From positions 1-50,810 of the forward strand of contig JAFVZB010000020.1 of assembly GCA_017508385.1 (NCBI GenBank): 50,810 nt of DNA, written 5' to 3'. The stretch is from Lentisphaeria bacterium. Its GTDB lineage: Bacteria > Verrucomicrobiota > Lentisphaeria > Victivallales > Victivallaceae. The notes under the pieces are model-generated. The model had not been told where the DNA came from, made no database searches, and saw nothing but the letters and a program-made list of their open reading frames with translations. Made by a program: the position numbers and the translations under genes. This document shows positions 43,306 to 50,810 of this stretch, piece after piece; within the stretch, counting starts at the first letter, position 1; each line of letters starts with the position of its first letter.

Positions 43306-45882
43306 TCACTTTTTGCCGAAGATGAGTTTGCCGTCGGCGGCATCCACGGTCAGAGTGGTGTTTTCGGGGTACTCACCCTGCAAAATCAACCTTGATACCG
43401 GAGTCTCGAGCAATTTTATCACCGCTCTTTTCAGCGGACGTGCTCCGAACGCCGGGTCGTAACCGGCATCGGCAAGCAAGTCTTTGGCTGTGTCGCTCAC
43501 CTCAAGAGCCACTCCCTGCGAGGCAAGCCGCACCTGAAAGAGTCCGAGCTGGATATTCACGATGCTTCTGATATCACTGCGGCTCAGCCGGTGGAACACC
43601 AGGGTCTCATCGACACGGTTGAGAAACTCAGGACGGAAGTATTTATGCAGCTCTCTGTTGAGCTCATCTTTGAGTTTTTCTCCCGGTTCATCGCAGGCAA
43701 GTATCTTATCACTGCCGATGTTGCTGGTCATGATGATGATAGTGTTCCTGAAATCGACGTGTCTGCCCTGAGAGTCGGTGACGACTCCGTCTTCGAGCAC
43801 CTGAAGCAGGATATTGAACACATCGGGATGTGCTTTTTCTATCTCATCGAAGAGCACCACGCTGTAAGGCTTGCGGCGCACAGCTTCGGTGAGCTGACCG
43901 CCCTCTTCGTAGCCGACATATCCCGGAGGAGCTCCGATAAGACGGGAGACACTGAATTTTTCCATGTACTCTGACATATCTATCCTCACCATCGCCCGCT
44001 CATCATCGAACAAATCGGCGGCGAGGGCTCTTGCCAGCTCGGTTTTACCCACTCCGGTGGGACCGAGGAAGATGAAGCTCGCTATCGGACGTTTGACATC
44101 TTTCAAGCCTGCTCTTGCTCTCAATACGGCATCGGAAACCGCCGTTACCGCCTCATCCTGACCGATGACTCTGGTGTGCAGACGCTCTTCGAGTTTGAGC
44201 AGTTTTTCCCGCTCGCTCTGAACGAGTTTGCTTACCGGAATATGTGTCCAGCGGCTGATGATATTGGCGATATCCTCCTCATCGACCTCCTCTTTGAGCA
44301 TACGGTTCGAGCTGCTCTCTTTTATCTGCTGTTCGGCAAGGGCGATTTGCTGTTCTATTCCCGGAATGACTCCGTGGCGCAGTTCCGCCGCCTTTTCGAG
44401 ATTGTAATCACGCTCGGCTTTGGCAAGCTGCATTTTTGCCAGATCGAGGCTCTCACGGCTCTCACGCAGAGAGGTTATCATCTTCATCTCGTTGTCGTAT
44501 CTCGCACGCAATGCCTTGCCGCTCTCCTGGAGTTCGGCTTTTTCGGCTTCGAGATGCTCACGGCGTTTTACCGAAGCATCGTCCTTTTCGTTGCGCAGGC
44601 TGGTGAGTTCGATCTCTATCTGCATGAGTTTGCGCTCGTTTTCGTCGAGCTCCTGCGGTTTGCTGTCGATCTCGGTGCGCAGGGCAGCCGCCGCCTCATC
44701 GACGAGGTCGATGGCTTTGTCGGGCAGGAAACGGTCTGAGATATATTTGTCAGAGAGCACTGCGGCGGAAACCAGAGCACTGTCACGCAGCTTCACTCCG
44801 TGGTGGAGCTCGTAACGCTCTTTGAGTCCGCGGAGAATAGAGATGGTATCTTCGACTGACGGAGGCTCGGCGAGTACGGTCTGGAAACGTCTTTCAAGAG
44901 CGGCATCCTTTTCGATGTACTTGCGGTACTCATCGAGCGTGGTGGCTCCGATGCAGTGCAGTTCACCTCTTGCCAGCATGGGTTTGAGCAGATTTCCTGC
45001 ATCCATCGCCCCCTCTGAAGCTCCGGCTCCGACCACGGTGTGCAGCTCGTCGATGAAGAGGATTATTTTTCCCTCGGCGGCAGTAACCTCTTTGAGCACG
45101 GCTTTGAGCCGCTCTTCAAACTCTCCGCGGTACTTGGCTCCGGCGATGAGAGCACCCATATCGAGGGCGACCAGCTGGCGGTCTTTGAGGGTCTCCGGAA
45201 CGTCTCCCTGCACGATACGGCGAGCCAGCCCCTCGACAATAGCGGTTTTACCGACTCCGGGAGAGCCTATGAGCACCGGATTGTTTTTGGTGCGGCGGGA
45301 GAGGATTTGTATCACCCGGCGGATCTCCTCATCTCTGCCGATCACCGGGTCGATTTTATCCTGCATGGCAAGCAAAGTGAGGTCACGGGAATACTTTTTG
45401 AGTGCATCGAAAGTGTTTTCCGGGTCGGGAGAAGTCACTCTCTGATTTCCCCGCACCGACTGCAGAGAAGAGAGCACTTTCGCCTTGTCGATACCGCATC
45501 CGGCAAGGAGCTTGCACGCTCCTGACCGGGGATCGGCAAAGATGGCGAGCAGCAGGTGTTCGACACTGATGTACTCATCACGCATCTCAGCGGCGCAATT
45601 TGAGGCAGCGTTGAGAAGTTGGCTGAATTCAGTCGATTGGATAAGATTGTGGTTTCCCGAAACTTTCGGCAGTGCGGCTAGTGCTGAATCGAGCTTGGAG
45701 TTGAACAGCTGCAGAGAAACTCCGCTCTTTTCGATGATAGACGGAATGAGTCCCTCTTCCTGTTTGCAGAGTGCTGCGAGCAGATGCAGGGTTACCAGCT
45801 CACTGTTTTTGTACTCGACAGCAAGCTGCTGGGCAGAGGCGAGAGCCTCACGGGATTTATTGGTGAATTTTTCAATGTTCAT
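43306..45882 (-). CDS. clpB: ATP-dependent chaperone ClpB
   Basis: An 858-residue AAA+ disaggregase that works with DnaK on heat-damaged proteins. It has an N-terminal Clp-N domain, first ATPase with GSPGVGKT near 207-214, a coiled-coil M domain near 410-530 that marks ClpB, and second ATPase with GPTGVGKT near 605-612 followed by [14 protein letters not shown] 45882 is chosen because AGGAGG lies eight bases before it and the frame upstream adds only 13 unrelated residues. No CIRCE element is seen upstream. Confidence 0.96.
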   Translation of the reverse strand: MNIEKFTNKSREALASAQQLAVEYKNSELVTLHLLAALCKQEEGLIPSIIEKSGVSLQLFNSKLDSALAALPKVSGNHNLIQSTEFSQLLNAASNCAAEMRDEYISVEHLLLAIFADPRSGACKLLAGCGIDKAKVLSSLQSVRGNQRVTSPDPENTFDALKKYSRDLTLLAMQDKIDPVIGRDEEIRRVIQILSRRTKNNPVLIGSPGVGKTAIVEGLARRIVQGDVPETLKDRQLVALDMGALIAGAKYRGEFEERLKAVLKEVTAAEGKIILFIDELHTVVGAGASEGAMDAGNLLKPMLARGELHCIGATTLDEYRKYIEKDAALERRFQTVLAEPPSVEDTISILRGLKERYELHHGVKLRDSALVSAAVLSDKYISDRFLPDKAIDLVDEAAAALRTEIDSKPQELDENERKLMQIEIELTSLRNEKDDASVKRREHLEAEKAELQESGKALRARYDNEMKMITSLRESRESLDLAKMQLAKAERDYNLEKAAELRHGVIPGIEQQIALAEQQIKESSSNRMLKEEVDEEDIANIISRWTHIPVSKLVQSEREKLLKLEERLHTRVIGQDEAVTAVSDAVLRARAGLKDVKRPIASFIFLGPTGVGKTELARALAADLFDDERAMVRIDMSEYMEKFSVSRLIGAPPGYVGYEEGGQLTEAVRRKPYSVVLFDEIEKAHPDVFNILLQVLEDGVVTDSQGRHVDFRNTIIIMTSNIGSDKILACDEPGEKLKDELNRELHKYFRPEFLNRVDETLVFHRLSRSDIRSIVNIQLGLFQVRLASQGVALEVSDTAKDLLADAGYDPAFGARPLKRAVIKLLETPVSRLILQGEYPENTTLTVDAADGKLIFGKK

Positions 45883-45969
45883 ATCAAGTTCCTCCTGTTT
45901 TGTTTTGTTTTTACTTGACAAATGAGCAATTTGTATGCCAAAAGGTGAAAAACTTCTTGAAATGAGCTC

Positions 45970-45998
45970 TTGAGGTATGTATATTATGGATGTATAAT
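45970..45998 (+). promoter_or_regulatory. Sigma-70-type promoter for the SpoU methylase gene
   Basis: TTGAGG at 45970-45975 and a consensus TATAAT at 45993-45998, 17 bases apart. The start would fall at about 46005, on the edge of a palindrome (46006-46022). Confidence 0.72.
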
Positions 45999-46005
45999 AA
46001 TACTC

Positions 46006-46022
46006 TGTGACAAAATGTCACA
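46006..46022. promoter_or_regulatory. 17-bp palindrome at the predicted transcription start, operator candidate
   Basis: TGTGACA-AAA-TGTCACA is a perfect 7-bp inverted repeat with a three-base centre, lying directly on the predicted +1 of the methylase promoter. It is close to a Crp/Fnr-type site (TGTGA-N6-TCACA) but with a seven-base spacer. A protein bound here would block initiation. It is about 125 bases upstream of clpB. Confidence 0.5.
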
Positions 46023-46036
46023 TAACGGATGACAAA

Positions 46037-46855
46037 ATGGAATTTATCAAAATAACAAGTGCGCAAAATGACGCAGTAAAACATCTGGTCAAACTCCGTG
46101 ACCGCCGCAAGCGGGAAAAGGAGCAGTTGACCATCCTCGAGGGCTACCGTGAACTCACCCGTGCGGTCGAGTACGGTATGGAACTGGTCGAGTGCTATTT
46201 TTCACCGGGTCACTTTCTGGGAGAAAATGAGTATCCCCTGCTTGAAAGTCTTGCTCAAAAGGGAATTCCGGTGAGGGAGCTTGCTCCGCAGCTGCTGGAA
46301 AAAGTCACCTACCGTGACCGTCCAGAGGGGCTGCTTGCCGTGGCAAAGATGCGCCGCCACACCCTCGATGACCTGCCCGTTGACCCGAAAGGTCTCTATC
46401 TCGTGGCGGAGACCGTGGAAAAACCGGGAAACCTCGGTTCGATGCTCCGCAGTGCCGATGCCGTCAACGCCACCGGAGTCATCATCTGCGAAAAGGGAAC
46501 CGATATCTACAATCCCAACGTGATAAGAGCGAGCACGGGAGCTATCTTTTCCGTTCCGCTTGCCGAATGTGATAACGAATCAGCAAAGGCGTGGCTGAAA
46601 AAACACAACATTCTCACGCTTGCCGCAACTCCGCACACCGATTACTGCTACACCGATGTCGATCTCACTCAAGGCGTCGCCATCGTCGTCGGAGCTGAAC
46701 AGACCGGACTTACCGATTTCTGGATGAATGGGGCAGATTTGCCGGTGGTAATTCCGATGCTCGGGAAAATAGACTCGCTCAATGTGGCGACTGCGACGAC
46801 CATTTTGCTTTACGAAGCAGTCAGACAGAGAAATTTCCCCGGCTTTAAGAAATGA
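46037..46855 (+). CDS. SpoU/TrmH-family RNA 2'-O-methyltransferase
   Basis: A 272-residue enzyme of the knotted SPOUT class, like RlmB/TrmH, that methylates ribose in rRNA or tRNA. The three motifs are KPGNLGSMLRSADA near 126-139, VVGAEQTGL near 220 and IPMLGKIDSLNVATATTILLY near 240-260. The N-terminal part resembles the RNA-binding SpoU substrate domain (LEGYRELTRAVE). ATG 46037 is chosen because a palindrome and the predicted transcription start leave no room for the GTG at 46007. A glycosidase gene follows 21 bases later. Confidence 0.92.
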   Translation: MEFIKITSAQNDAVKHLVKLRDRRKREKEQLTILEGYRELTRAVEYGMELVECYFSPGHFLGENEYPLLESLAQKGIPVRELAPQLLEKVTYRDRPEGLLAVAKMRRHTLDDLPVDPKGLYLVAETVEKPGNLGSMLRSADAVNATGVIICEKGTDIYNPNVIRASTGAIFSVPLAECDNESAKAWLKKHNILTLAATPHTDYCYTDVDLTQGVAIVVGAEQTGLTDFWMNGADLPVVIPMLGKIDSLNVATATTILLYEAVRQRNFPGFKK

Positions 46856-46876
46856 TAATATCAAGGATATAGAAAA

Positions 46877-48310
46877 ATGGATGATTTGAAGTTTACTTTT
46901 GATGTTGTTCCTGAGCCCATCTACGATGCCCGTCCGGATTTCCTGACTCTCTACCGCAAAGCGTGGGAGCTTGCCGCAGACCATATCGATGACACCATCC
47001 CCGGACTTCCCGTTGTCCGCCACATGGATGAGGCGTGCAGGCGTGACCGTCTCTGGATATGGGATACCTGTTTCATGGTGCACTTCTGCAAGTACTCCCC
47101 GAAAGTGTTTCCCGGTATCGAAAGTCTCGACAACTTTTACTACCCCATGCACGACGGTTTCAAATCATCCTGTCTCATCCACCACCCGGATAATCCGCCG
47201 CTCTTTGCGTGGATCGAGTACGAATACTACCGTTTTACCGGAGACAAATCAAGAATATACCGCAATCTCGTGGAAAAGAAATTTCTCCAGAAGCATTACG
47301 ATTTTCTGGAAAATCAGTGCAAAATCGGAACAGTGATTCCCAACTGCGCCATTCATACCGCATGGCAGAAGTTTGAAAACGGCTATGTGTGGGGCGGAAA
47401 TCCCTCCGGCATGGATAACTCCCCCCGTGCCAACGACCAGCACTACATGATTTACTGGGTGGATGCAATCTCACAGCAGGCGTTGTCGGCTCTCTATATT
47501 TCCAAGCTGGCAGACGAAATCGGCGAGGAGCAAATCAGCCGCGACTACATGGCAAAATATCTCGAAAAGAAAGAGATCATCAACAAGTACTACTTCGATG
47601 AGGAAAAAGGTTACTATCTTGATATCGAGATATACAATTTGAAACCCTTCGATGTGCTTACTCCGGCAAGTTTCTGGGTGATGATGGCTGAAGCCGCAAC
47701 CGCAGAGCGGGCGGCACGTCAGATAAAGACCCTGACCAACCCGATGCAGCTCGGCGGAGTCGTGCCTGCTCCGACCGTGGCACGCAACAACCCCAACTTC
47801 ATTGCCGACGGAAGATACTGGAGAGGAGGCGTCTGGCTGCCCACCAGCTACATGGTCGCAAAATCTCTGGAAAAATACGGTTACTACGACCTTGCCGCCA
47901 GCTTTTCAGAAGCGACGGTAAATCACATGTCAAAAACTTATCAGGAGTTTTTCCCGCAGACCATCTGGGAGTGCTATTCGCCGACAGAACACGCTCCGGC
48001 AAAAAGCAAGTTTCCGGTCAAATACTCCAGACCCGACTTCTGCGGCTGGAGCGCACTCGGACCGATATCCATGCTGATAGAAAACGTGCTCGGATTCCAC
48101 CGTGCCGATGCGGTCAGCAAGCGTCTGGAATACCACCACCGCCCCGATATCGGCAGACACGGAATACGCAACTTCAAGTTCGGTGAAGTCTGCTGTGATG
48201 TCATCGTCAACAAAAAAGTGGCTGAAATTGTTGCCAATACCGCTTTCACCTTCGTTGCCGACGGAGTCGAACACTCCTGCAGCGCAGGCAAAAACATCAT
48301 CAAACTCTGA
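46877..48310 (+). CDS. (alpha/alpha)6-barrel glycoside hydrolase, GH63/trehalase-like
   Basis: A 477-residue protein. RDRLWIWDTCFMVHF near 57-71 (Asp as likely catalytic acid), WVDAISQQALSALY near 195, and YWRGGVWLPTSYMVAKSLEKYG near 314-335 are typical of the trehalase / GH63 / MGH1-like clan of inverting alpha-glycosidases. There is no signal peptide, so it would act on sugars already imported. The substrate is not known; relatives cleave alpha-linked glucosides, mannosides or mannosylglycerate. It probably shares a transcript with the methylase before it, and a terminator follows. Confidence 0.78.
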   Translation: MDDLKFTFDVVPEPIYDARPDFLTLYRKAWELAADHIDDTIPGLPVVRHMDEACRRDRLWIWDTCFMVHFCKYSPKVFPGIESLDNFYYPMHDGFKSSCLIHHPDNPPLFAWIEYEYYRFTGDKSRIYRNLVEKKFLQKHYDFLENQCKIGTVIPNCAIHTAWQKFENGYVWGGNPSGMDNSPRANDQHYMIYWVDAISQQALSALYISKLADEIGEEQISRDYMAKYLEKKEIINKYYFDEEKGYYLDIEIYNLKPFDVLTPASFWVMMAEAATAERAARQIKTLTNPMQLGGVVPAPTVARNNPNFIADGRYWRGGVWLPTSYMVAKSLEKYGYYDLAASFSEATVNHMSKTYQEFFPQTIWECYSPTEHAPAKSKFPVKYSRPDFCGWSALGPISMLIENVLGFHRADAVSKRLEYHHRPDIGRHGIRNFKFGEVCCDVIVNKKVAEIVANTAFTFVADGVEHSCSAGKNIIKL

Positions 48311-48337
48311 GCTGTTTTTGACAGGTAAAGATGACAC

Positions 48338-48369
48338 GGGGGAATCTGAACACTCCCCCATCTTTTTTT
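48338..48369 (+). terminator. Intrinsic terminator after the glycosidase gene
   Basis: GGGGGA (48338-48343) and TCCCCC (48354-48359) form a strong stem with a ten-base loop, followed by ATC and seven T. It lies 28 bases after the stop. Confidence 0.75.
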
Positions 48370-48371
48370 GC

Positions 48372-48710
48372 CAAGGCTCTGTTCCCGACACGGGCAGGTA
48401 AAGTATTGTCCCATTTGTTGTGAAGAAAAATTTCCGGCGTCGGCGCATTGCGGACAATCTCGTGCCTTGCTACTGCGCTGCTTCGGTCATGTACAGTCGT
48501 ACACTCCCTCAGCTGCTCATACGCAAAACACTTTCCTTGCCTCGCACTGCATCCGCCGATGGTAATGGGGCGTTTTGCTTACCTCGCCGCTTTGGTCGTG
48601 TACAAAAGTACACTCCCTGCGCTGCTCGGGCGCAAAACACTTTTCTTGACTCACACTGCATCCGCCGATGCAAATAAGCCGTTTTGCGTTTTGCCGCAAC
48701 CCCAATCTTT
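48372..48710 (+). repeat. Dispersed mosaic repeat, copy D (modules I, II, III, III)
   Basis: It starts with module I (GGCTCTGTTCCCGACACGGG), then module II (TTGTCCCATTTGTTGTGAAG), then two copies of module III. The 1-179 copy carries the same modules in the same order but on the opposite strand. Together with the following module IV it fills the 555-base gap between the glycosidase and fabG genes; no gene is supported there. Confidence 0.82.
48481..48698 (+). repeat. Two-unit tandem repeat, period 109 bp, with GTAC hairpins
   Basis: The unit that begins CTTCGGTCATGTACA at 48481 recurs as CTTTGGTCGTGTACA at 48590. Each unit contains a short hairpin: TGTAC-AGTC-GTACA in the first and GTGTAC-AAAA-GTACAC in the second, with different loops but conserved stems. 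Each also contains GCAAAACACTTT and CACTGCATCCGCCGATG. Loop change with stem kept hints that the fold matters. Confidence 0.75.
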
Positions 48711-48741
48711 TACATATTTCACATAAATCAGGACTTTATCA

Positions 48742-48860
48742 AATAAAAAAGTACTCCGCTTTTCTTGAAAGGGAGAGAGGGGCGCGGGGAGAGAGGGAAA
48801 ACTTCTTTTCCCGTGAAAAGAAGTTTTCCCTCTCTCCCCGCATCATCTCCCATATCAGGA
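48742..48860 (+). repeat. Repeat module IV (copy D) with a perfect 27-bp hairpin
   Basis: Nearly identical to 4938-5058. The hairpin arms 48784-48810 and 48815-48841 are perfect complements over 27 bases with a CCGT loop. It lies between the convergent glycosidase and fabG genes, only five bases beyond the fabG stop, so it could shape both 3' ends. No T run follows on either strand. Confidence 0.88.
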
Positions 48861-48865
48861 AAAAA

Positions 48866-49618
48866 TTACATCAACATTCCGCCATCGACGTTGATGACCT
48901 GACCGGTCACGTAGTCGGCATCGGGGCTGACGAGGAAGTACACCACGTTGGCGACATCCTGCGGAGTTCCGCCGCGTTTTGCCGGAATGATGGTCATAAA
49001 TGCCTCACGGGCGGCCTCGGGCACCTGGGCGGTCATATCGGTGATGATATAGCCCGGAGCAACTGCGTTCGCCTGGATATTGCGGCTGGCGAACTCCTTG
49101 GCGGTGGTCTTGGCAAGAGCGATGACTCCGGCTTTGCTGGCGGAGTAGTTCGCCTGACCGACGTTACCCATTCTGCCGACGACTGAGGCGATGTTGACGA
49201 TTTTTCCCGCACGCTGTTTCATCATCGGACGGATCACTGCCTTGGTGAAGTTGTAAGTACCCTTCAAATTGACAGCGATAACGGCATCCCACTCGGCTTC
49301 GCTCATGCGGAGCATCAGATTATCCTTGGTGATACCGGCGTTGTTGACCAGAATATCGACGCTGCCGAAATCCTTGACGACGGCGGCAACGGTGGCTTCG
49401 GCATCTTCCATTTTGGCGACGTTGGCGGCGTATGCCTTTGCCTCGAAGCCTTTGGAAACAAACTCTTCGGCGGTCTGCTGTGCCACATCGATCATCAGGT
49501 CAACGATGGCGATTTTCGCACCCTCATCCGCAAGACGCTCGCAGATGGCTTTACCGATTCCGCGGGCTCCGCCGGTAACGATGGCGACCTTGCCTTCAAG
49601 ACGTTTTTCTTTACCCAT
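48866..49618 (-). CDS. fabG: 3-oxoacyl-[acyl-carrier-protein] reductase
   Basis: A 250-residue short-chain dehydrogenase that reduces 3-ketoacyl-ACP with NADPH in fatty-acid synthesis. The cofactor motif TGGARGIGKAI is near residue 14, NNAG near 90, the catalytic Ser in ASVVGRMGN and Tyr-Lys in YSASKAG near 155-159, and PGYIxTDMT near 187. ATG 49618 is chosen because AGGAG lies seven bases upstream; the 25 residues of open frame before it lie in the gap after fabD. It follows fabD by 34 bases in the usual fabD-fabG order. Confidence 0.95.
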   Translation of the reverse strand: MGKEKRLEGKVAIVTGGARGIGKAICERLADEGAKIAIVDLMIDVAQQTAEEFVSKGFEAKAYAANVAKMEDAEATVAAVVKDFGSVDILVNNAGITKDNLMLRMSEAEWDAVIAVNLKGTYNFTKAVIRPMMKQRAGKIVNIASVVGRMGNVGQANYSASKAGVIALAKTTAKEFASRNIQANAVAPGYIITDMTAQVPEAAREAFMTIIPAKRGGTPQDVANVVYFLVSPDADYVTGQVINVDGGMLM

Positions 49619-49652
49619 TTCAAAACTCCTTTTTGTTTTGGAAAGTTTCAGT

Positions 49653-50573
49653 TCAAAGCTCAACAGCCGCCAGAGTTTCGGCACTGTTGACATTCACAAG
49701 TGCCAGCTCGGATATGGTGCGTCTGGCAAGTCCGGTGAGCACATTGCCCGGACCGAATTCGATAACGGTATCGGCTCCGGCGGCGACGGCACGGCGCAGA
49801 CACTCTTCCCAGCGGACACTGCCTGCCACCTGTCTGGCGAGCAAAGTGCGCACTTCGGAAGCATCCTTTGCGGTATCGGCTGAAAAGTTGTGATAGACCG
49901 GAACATCGGTCACGGTCAATTCAACGCTCTCGAGAGCCTGAGCGAGTTTCTCACCTGCGCAAGCCATGAGACGTGAGTGGAAAGCTCCGGCGACGTTGAG
50001 CGGAATAACTTTGCGCATTCCCCGTGCCTTGAGCTCTTCGACCGCTTTGCCCACTCCCTCGACGGTACCGGAAATCACGATTTGAGCCGGACTGTTGTAG
50101 TTTGCCACATCAATACCGCACTCTTCTGCCACCTCTTCGATCACGGCACGGTCGCCGCCCAGCACGCTCGCCATGGTTCCCGGATTGGCTTTGCACGCCT
50201 CATCCATGAATTTGCCGCGCTGAGAGAGCAGTCTGATGCCATCCTCGAAAGAGATCATGCCTGCCGCATGAAGAGCCGCATATTCCCCAAGGCTCAAACC
50301 TGCGCAGGCCACCGGTGCAGGAACTGCTCCGCCGAACTTCTCTTTGAAAGCGGCAAGAGCGGCACAGCTCATGGTGTAGATGGCACACTGACAGTGGATG
50401 CTTGAAGTCAGTGTCTCCGCCGGACCATTGAAGATGATATCGCTGATCTTGTATCCAAGTGCCTCATCGGCAGCATCGAACACCGCTTTGGCAGCAGGAC
50501 TTGTTTCATAAAGATCGCGCCCCATTCCGGGAACCTGAGCTCCCTGACCGGAAAATACATAAAAAGGTTTCAT
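49653..50573 (-). CDS. fabD: Malonyl-CoA:ACP transacylase
   Basis: A 306-residue enzyme that moves the malonyl group from CoA to acyl carrier protein. The start YVFSGQGAQVPGMG and the nucleophile elbow AGLSLGEYAALHAAG near 91-105 are family marks; the residue before the Ser is Leu where E. coli has His, as also seen in polyketide acyltransferases. The catalytic His lies in NVAGAFHSRLM near 200. Upstream fab genes (fabH, plsX) are outside the window or absent. Confidence 0.95.
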   Translation of the reverse strand: MKPFYVFSGQGAQVPGMGRDLYETSPAAKAVFDAADEALGYKISDIIFNGPAETLTSSIHCQCAIYTMSCAALAAFKEKFGGAVPAPVACAGLSLGEYAALHAAGMISFEDGIRLLSQRGKFMDEACKANPGTMASVLGGDRAVIEEVAEECGIDVANYNSPAQIVISGTVEGVGKAVEELKARGMRKVIPLNVAGAFHSRLMACAGEKLAQALESVELTVTDVPVYHNFSADTAKDASEVRTLLARQVAGSVRWEECLRRAVAAGADTVIEFGPGNVLTGLARRTISELALVNVNSAETLAAVEL

Positions 50574-50647
50574 TGAAAGACCATCAGTTTATTAATTGTT
50601 CCTTATTGCTTTTCATATAAGATAACACGCCGGAGCCGTTTTTTCAA

Positions 50648-50707
50648 GAGGCTATGTTCCCAACACGGATAGGTAAAGGTAAATAAAAAAGTTTCCCCGC
50701 TTTTCTC
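50648..50707 (+). repeat. Dispersed mosaic repeat, copy E (module I plus start of IV)
   Basis: GAGGCTATGTTCCCAACACGG, the A-rich run and TTTCCCCGCTTTTCT match module I and the first part of module IV, with several changes. It lies upstream of fabD on the opposite strand. Sequence from 50708 to the window end shows no gene. Confidence 0.75.
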
Positions 50708-50810
50708 CTATGAGAGACTAAATTTCAAGTGTTGTTTGCAAAAAAAATGTAAAAAAGTTCACAATCAGCGAAAGATGATTTAAAAAAGGTGTGCTTTTGT
50801 CTTGCTCCTA

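Overview
The window looks like ordinary chromosome from a Gram-negative bacterium of moderate GC content. It has an outer-membrane-type lipocalin lipoprotein, an O-antigen ligase, a sodium/solute symporter with its tiny companion protein, pectin/uronate-type sugar enzymes and a large FAD-dependent oxidoreductase of a kind common in sugar-degrading bacteria. A GGM-type Ser/Thr kinase behind clpX, an eukaryote-like IleRS and an XPB-Bax1 pair would suit the Planctomycetes-Verrucomicrobia-Lentisphaerae group, most likely Lentisphaerota (Victivallales-like). This is inference from gene content; no rRNA is present to confirm it. No prophage, CRISPR array or intact insertion sequence was seen.

Layout. 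1-5 kb: a repeat, a histidine phosphatase, a lipocalin, citrate synthase, then a promoter driving KDPG aldolase and a KDG-type kinase. 5-15 kb, plus strand: recQ, serA, an unknown protein, purL (without its glutaminase domain), a sigma-70 factor and a dihydrouridine synthase. 14.7-22.6 kb, minus strand: one operon tig-clpP-clpX followed, with overlapping codons, by a kinase, an O-antigen ligase and a GT39-like membrane protein. 22.8-27.4 kb, plus strand: rhaA, an SGNH hydrolase, folE, dtd, a DUF362 ferredoxin-like protein and a polyprenol/diacylglycerol-kinase-like membrane protein, mostly overlapping by four bases. 27.4-37 kb, minus strand: small symporter accessory protein, symporter, ileS, apbE, rluA, a small membrane protein, XPB helicase, Bax1-like nuclease.

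37-41.7 kb is a looser region: rpmB, tRNA-Lys, a Cys-motif protein, a decayed FkbM methyltransferase end, an FAD oxidoreductase, a decayed helix-turn-helix gene, a repeat, a second tiny membrane protein and an exported protein of unknown function. 41.7-50.8 kb: coaD, ribF, clpB, a SpoU rRNA methylase, an (alpha/alpha)6-barrel glycosidase, a repeat-rich gap, then fabG and fabD.

The most unusual items are: (1) a kinase in the clp operon whose usual catalytic lysine is replaced by alanine while a lysine appears in the glycine loop, the arrangement known from eukaryotic WNK kinases; (2) a modular dispersed repeat with at least five copies, including a nearly identical 120-bp module built round a 27-bp hairpin and a 109-bp tandem; (3) an XPB-Bax1 repair pair in a bacterium; (4) two tiny membrane proteins; (5) two gene relics flanking the FAD oxidoreductase; (6) a hairpin that is both the probable gltA terminator and a cover over the lipocalin ribosome binding site.
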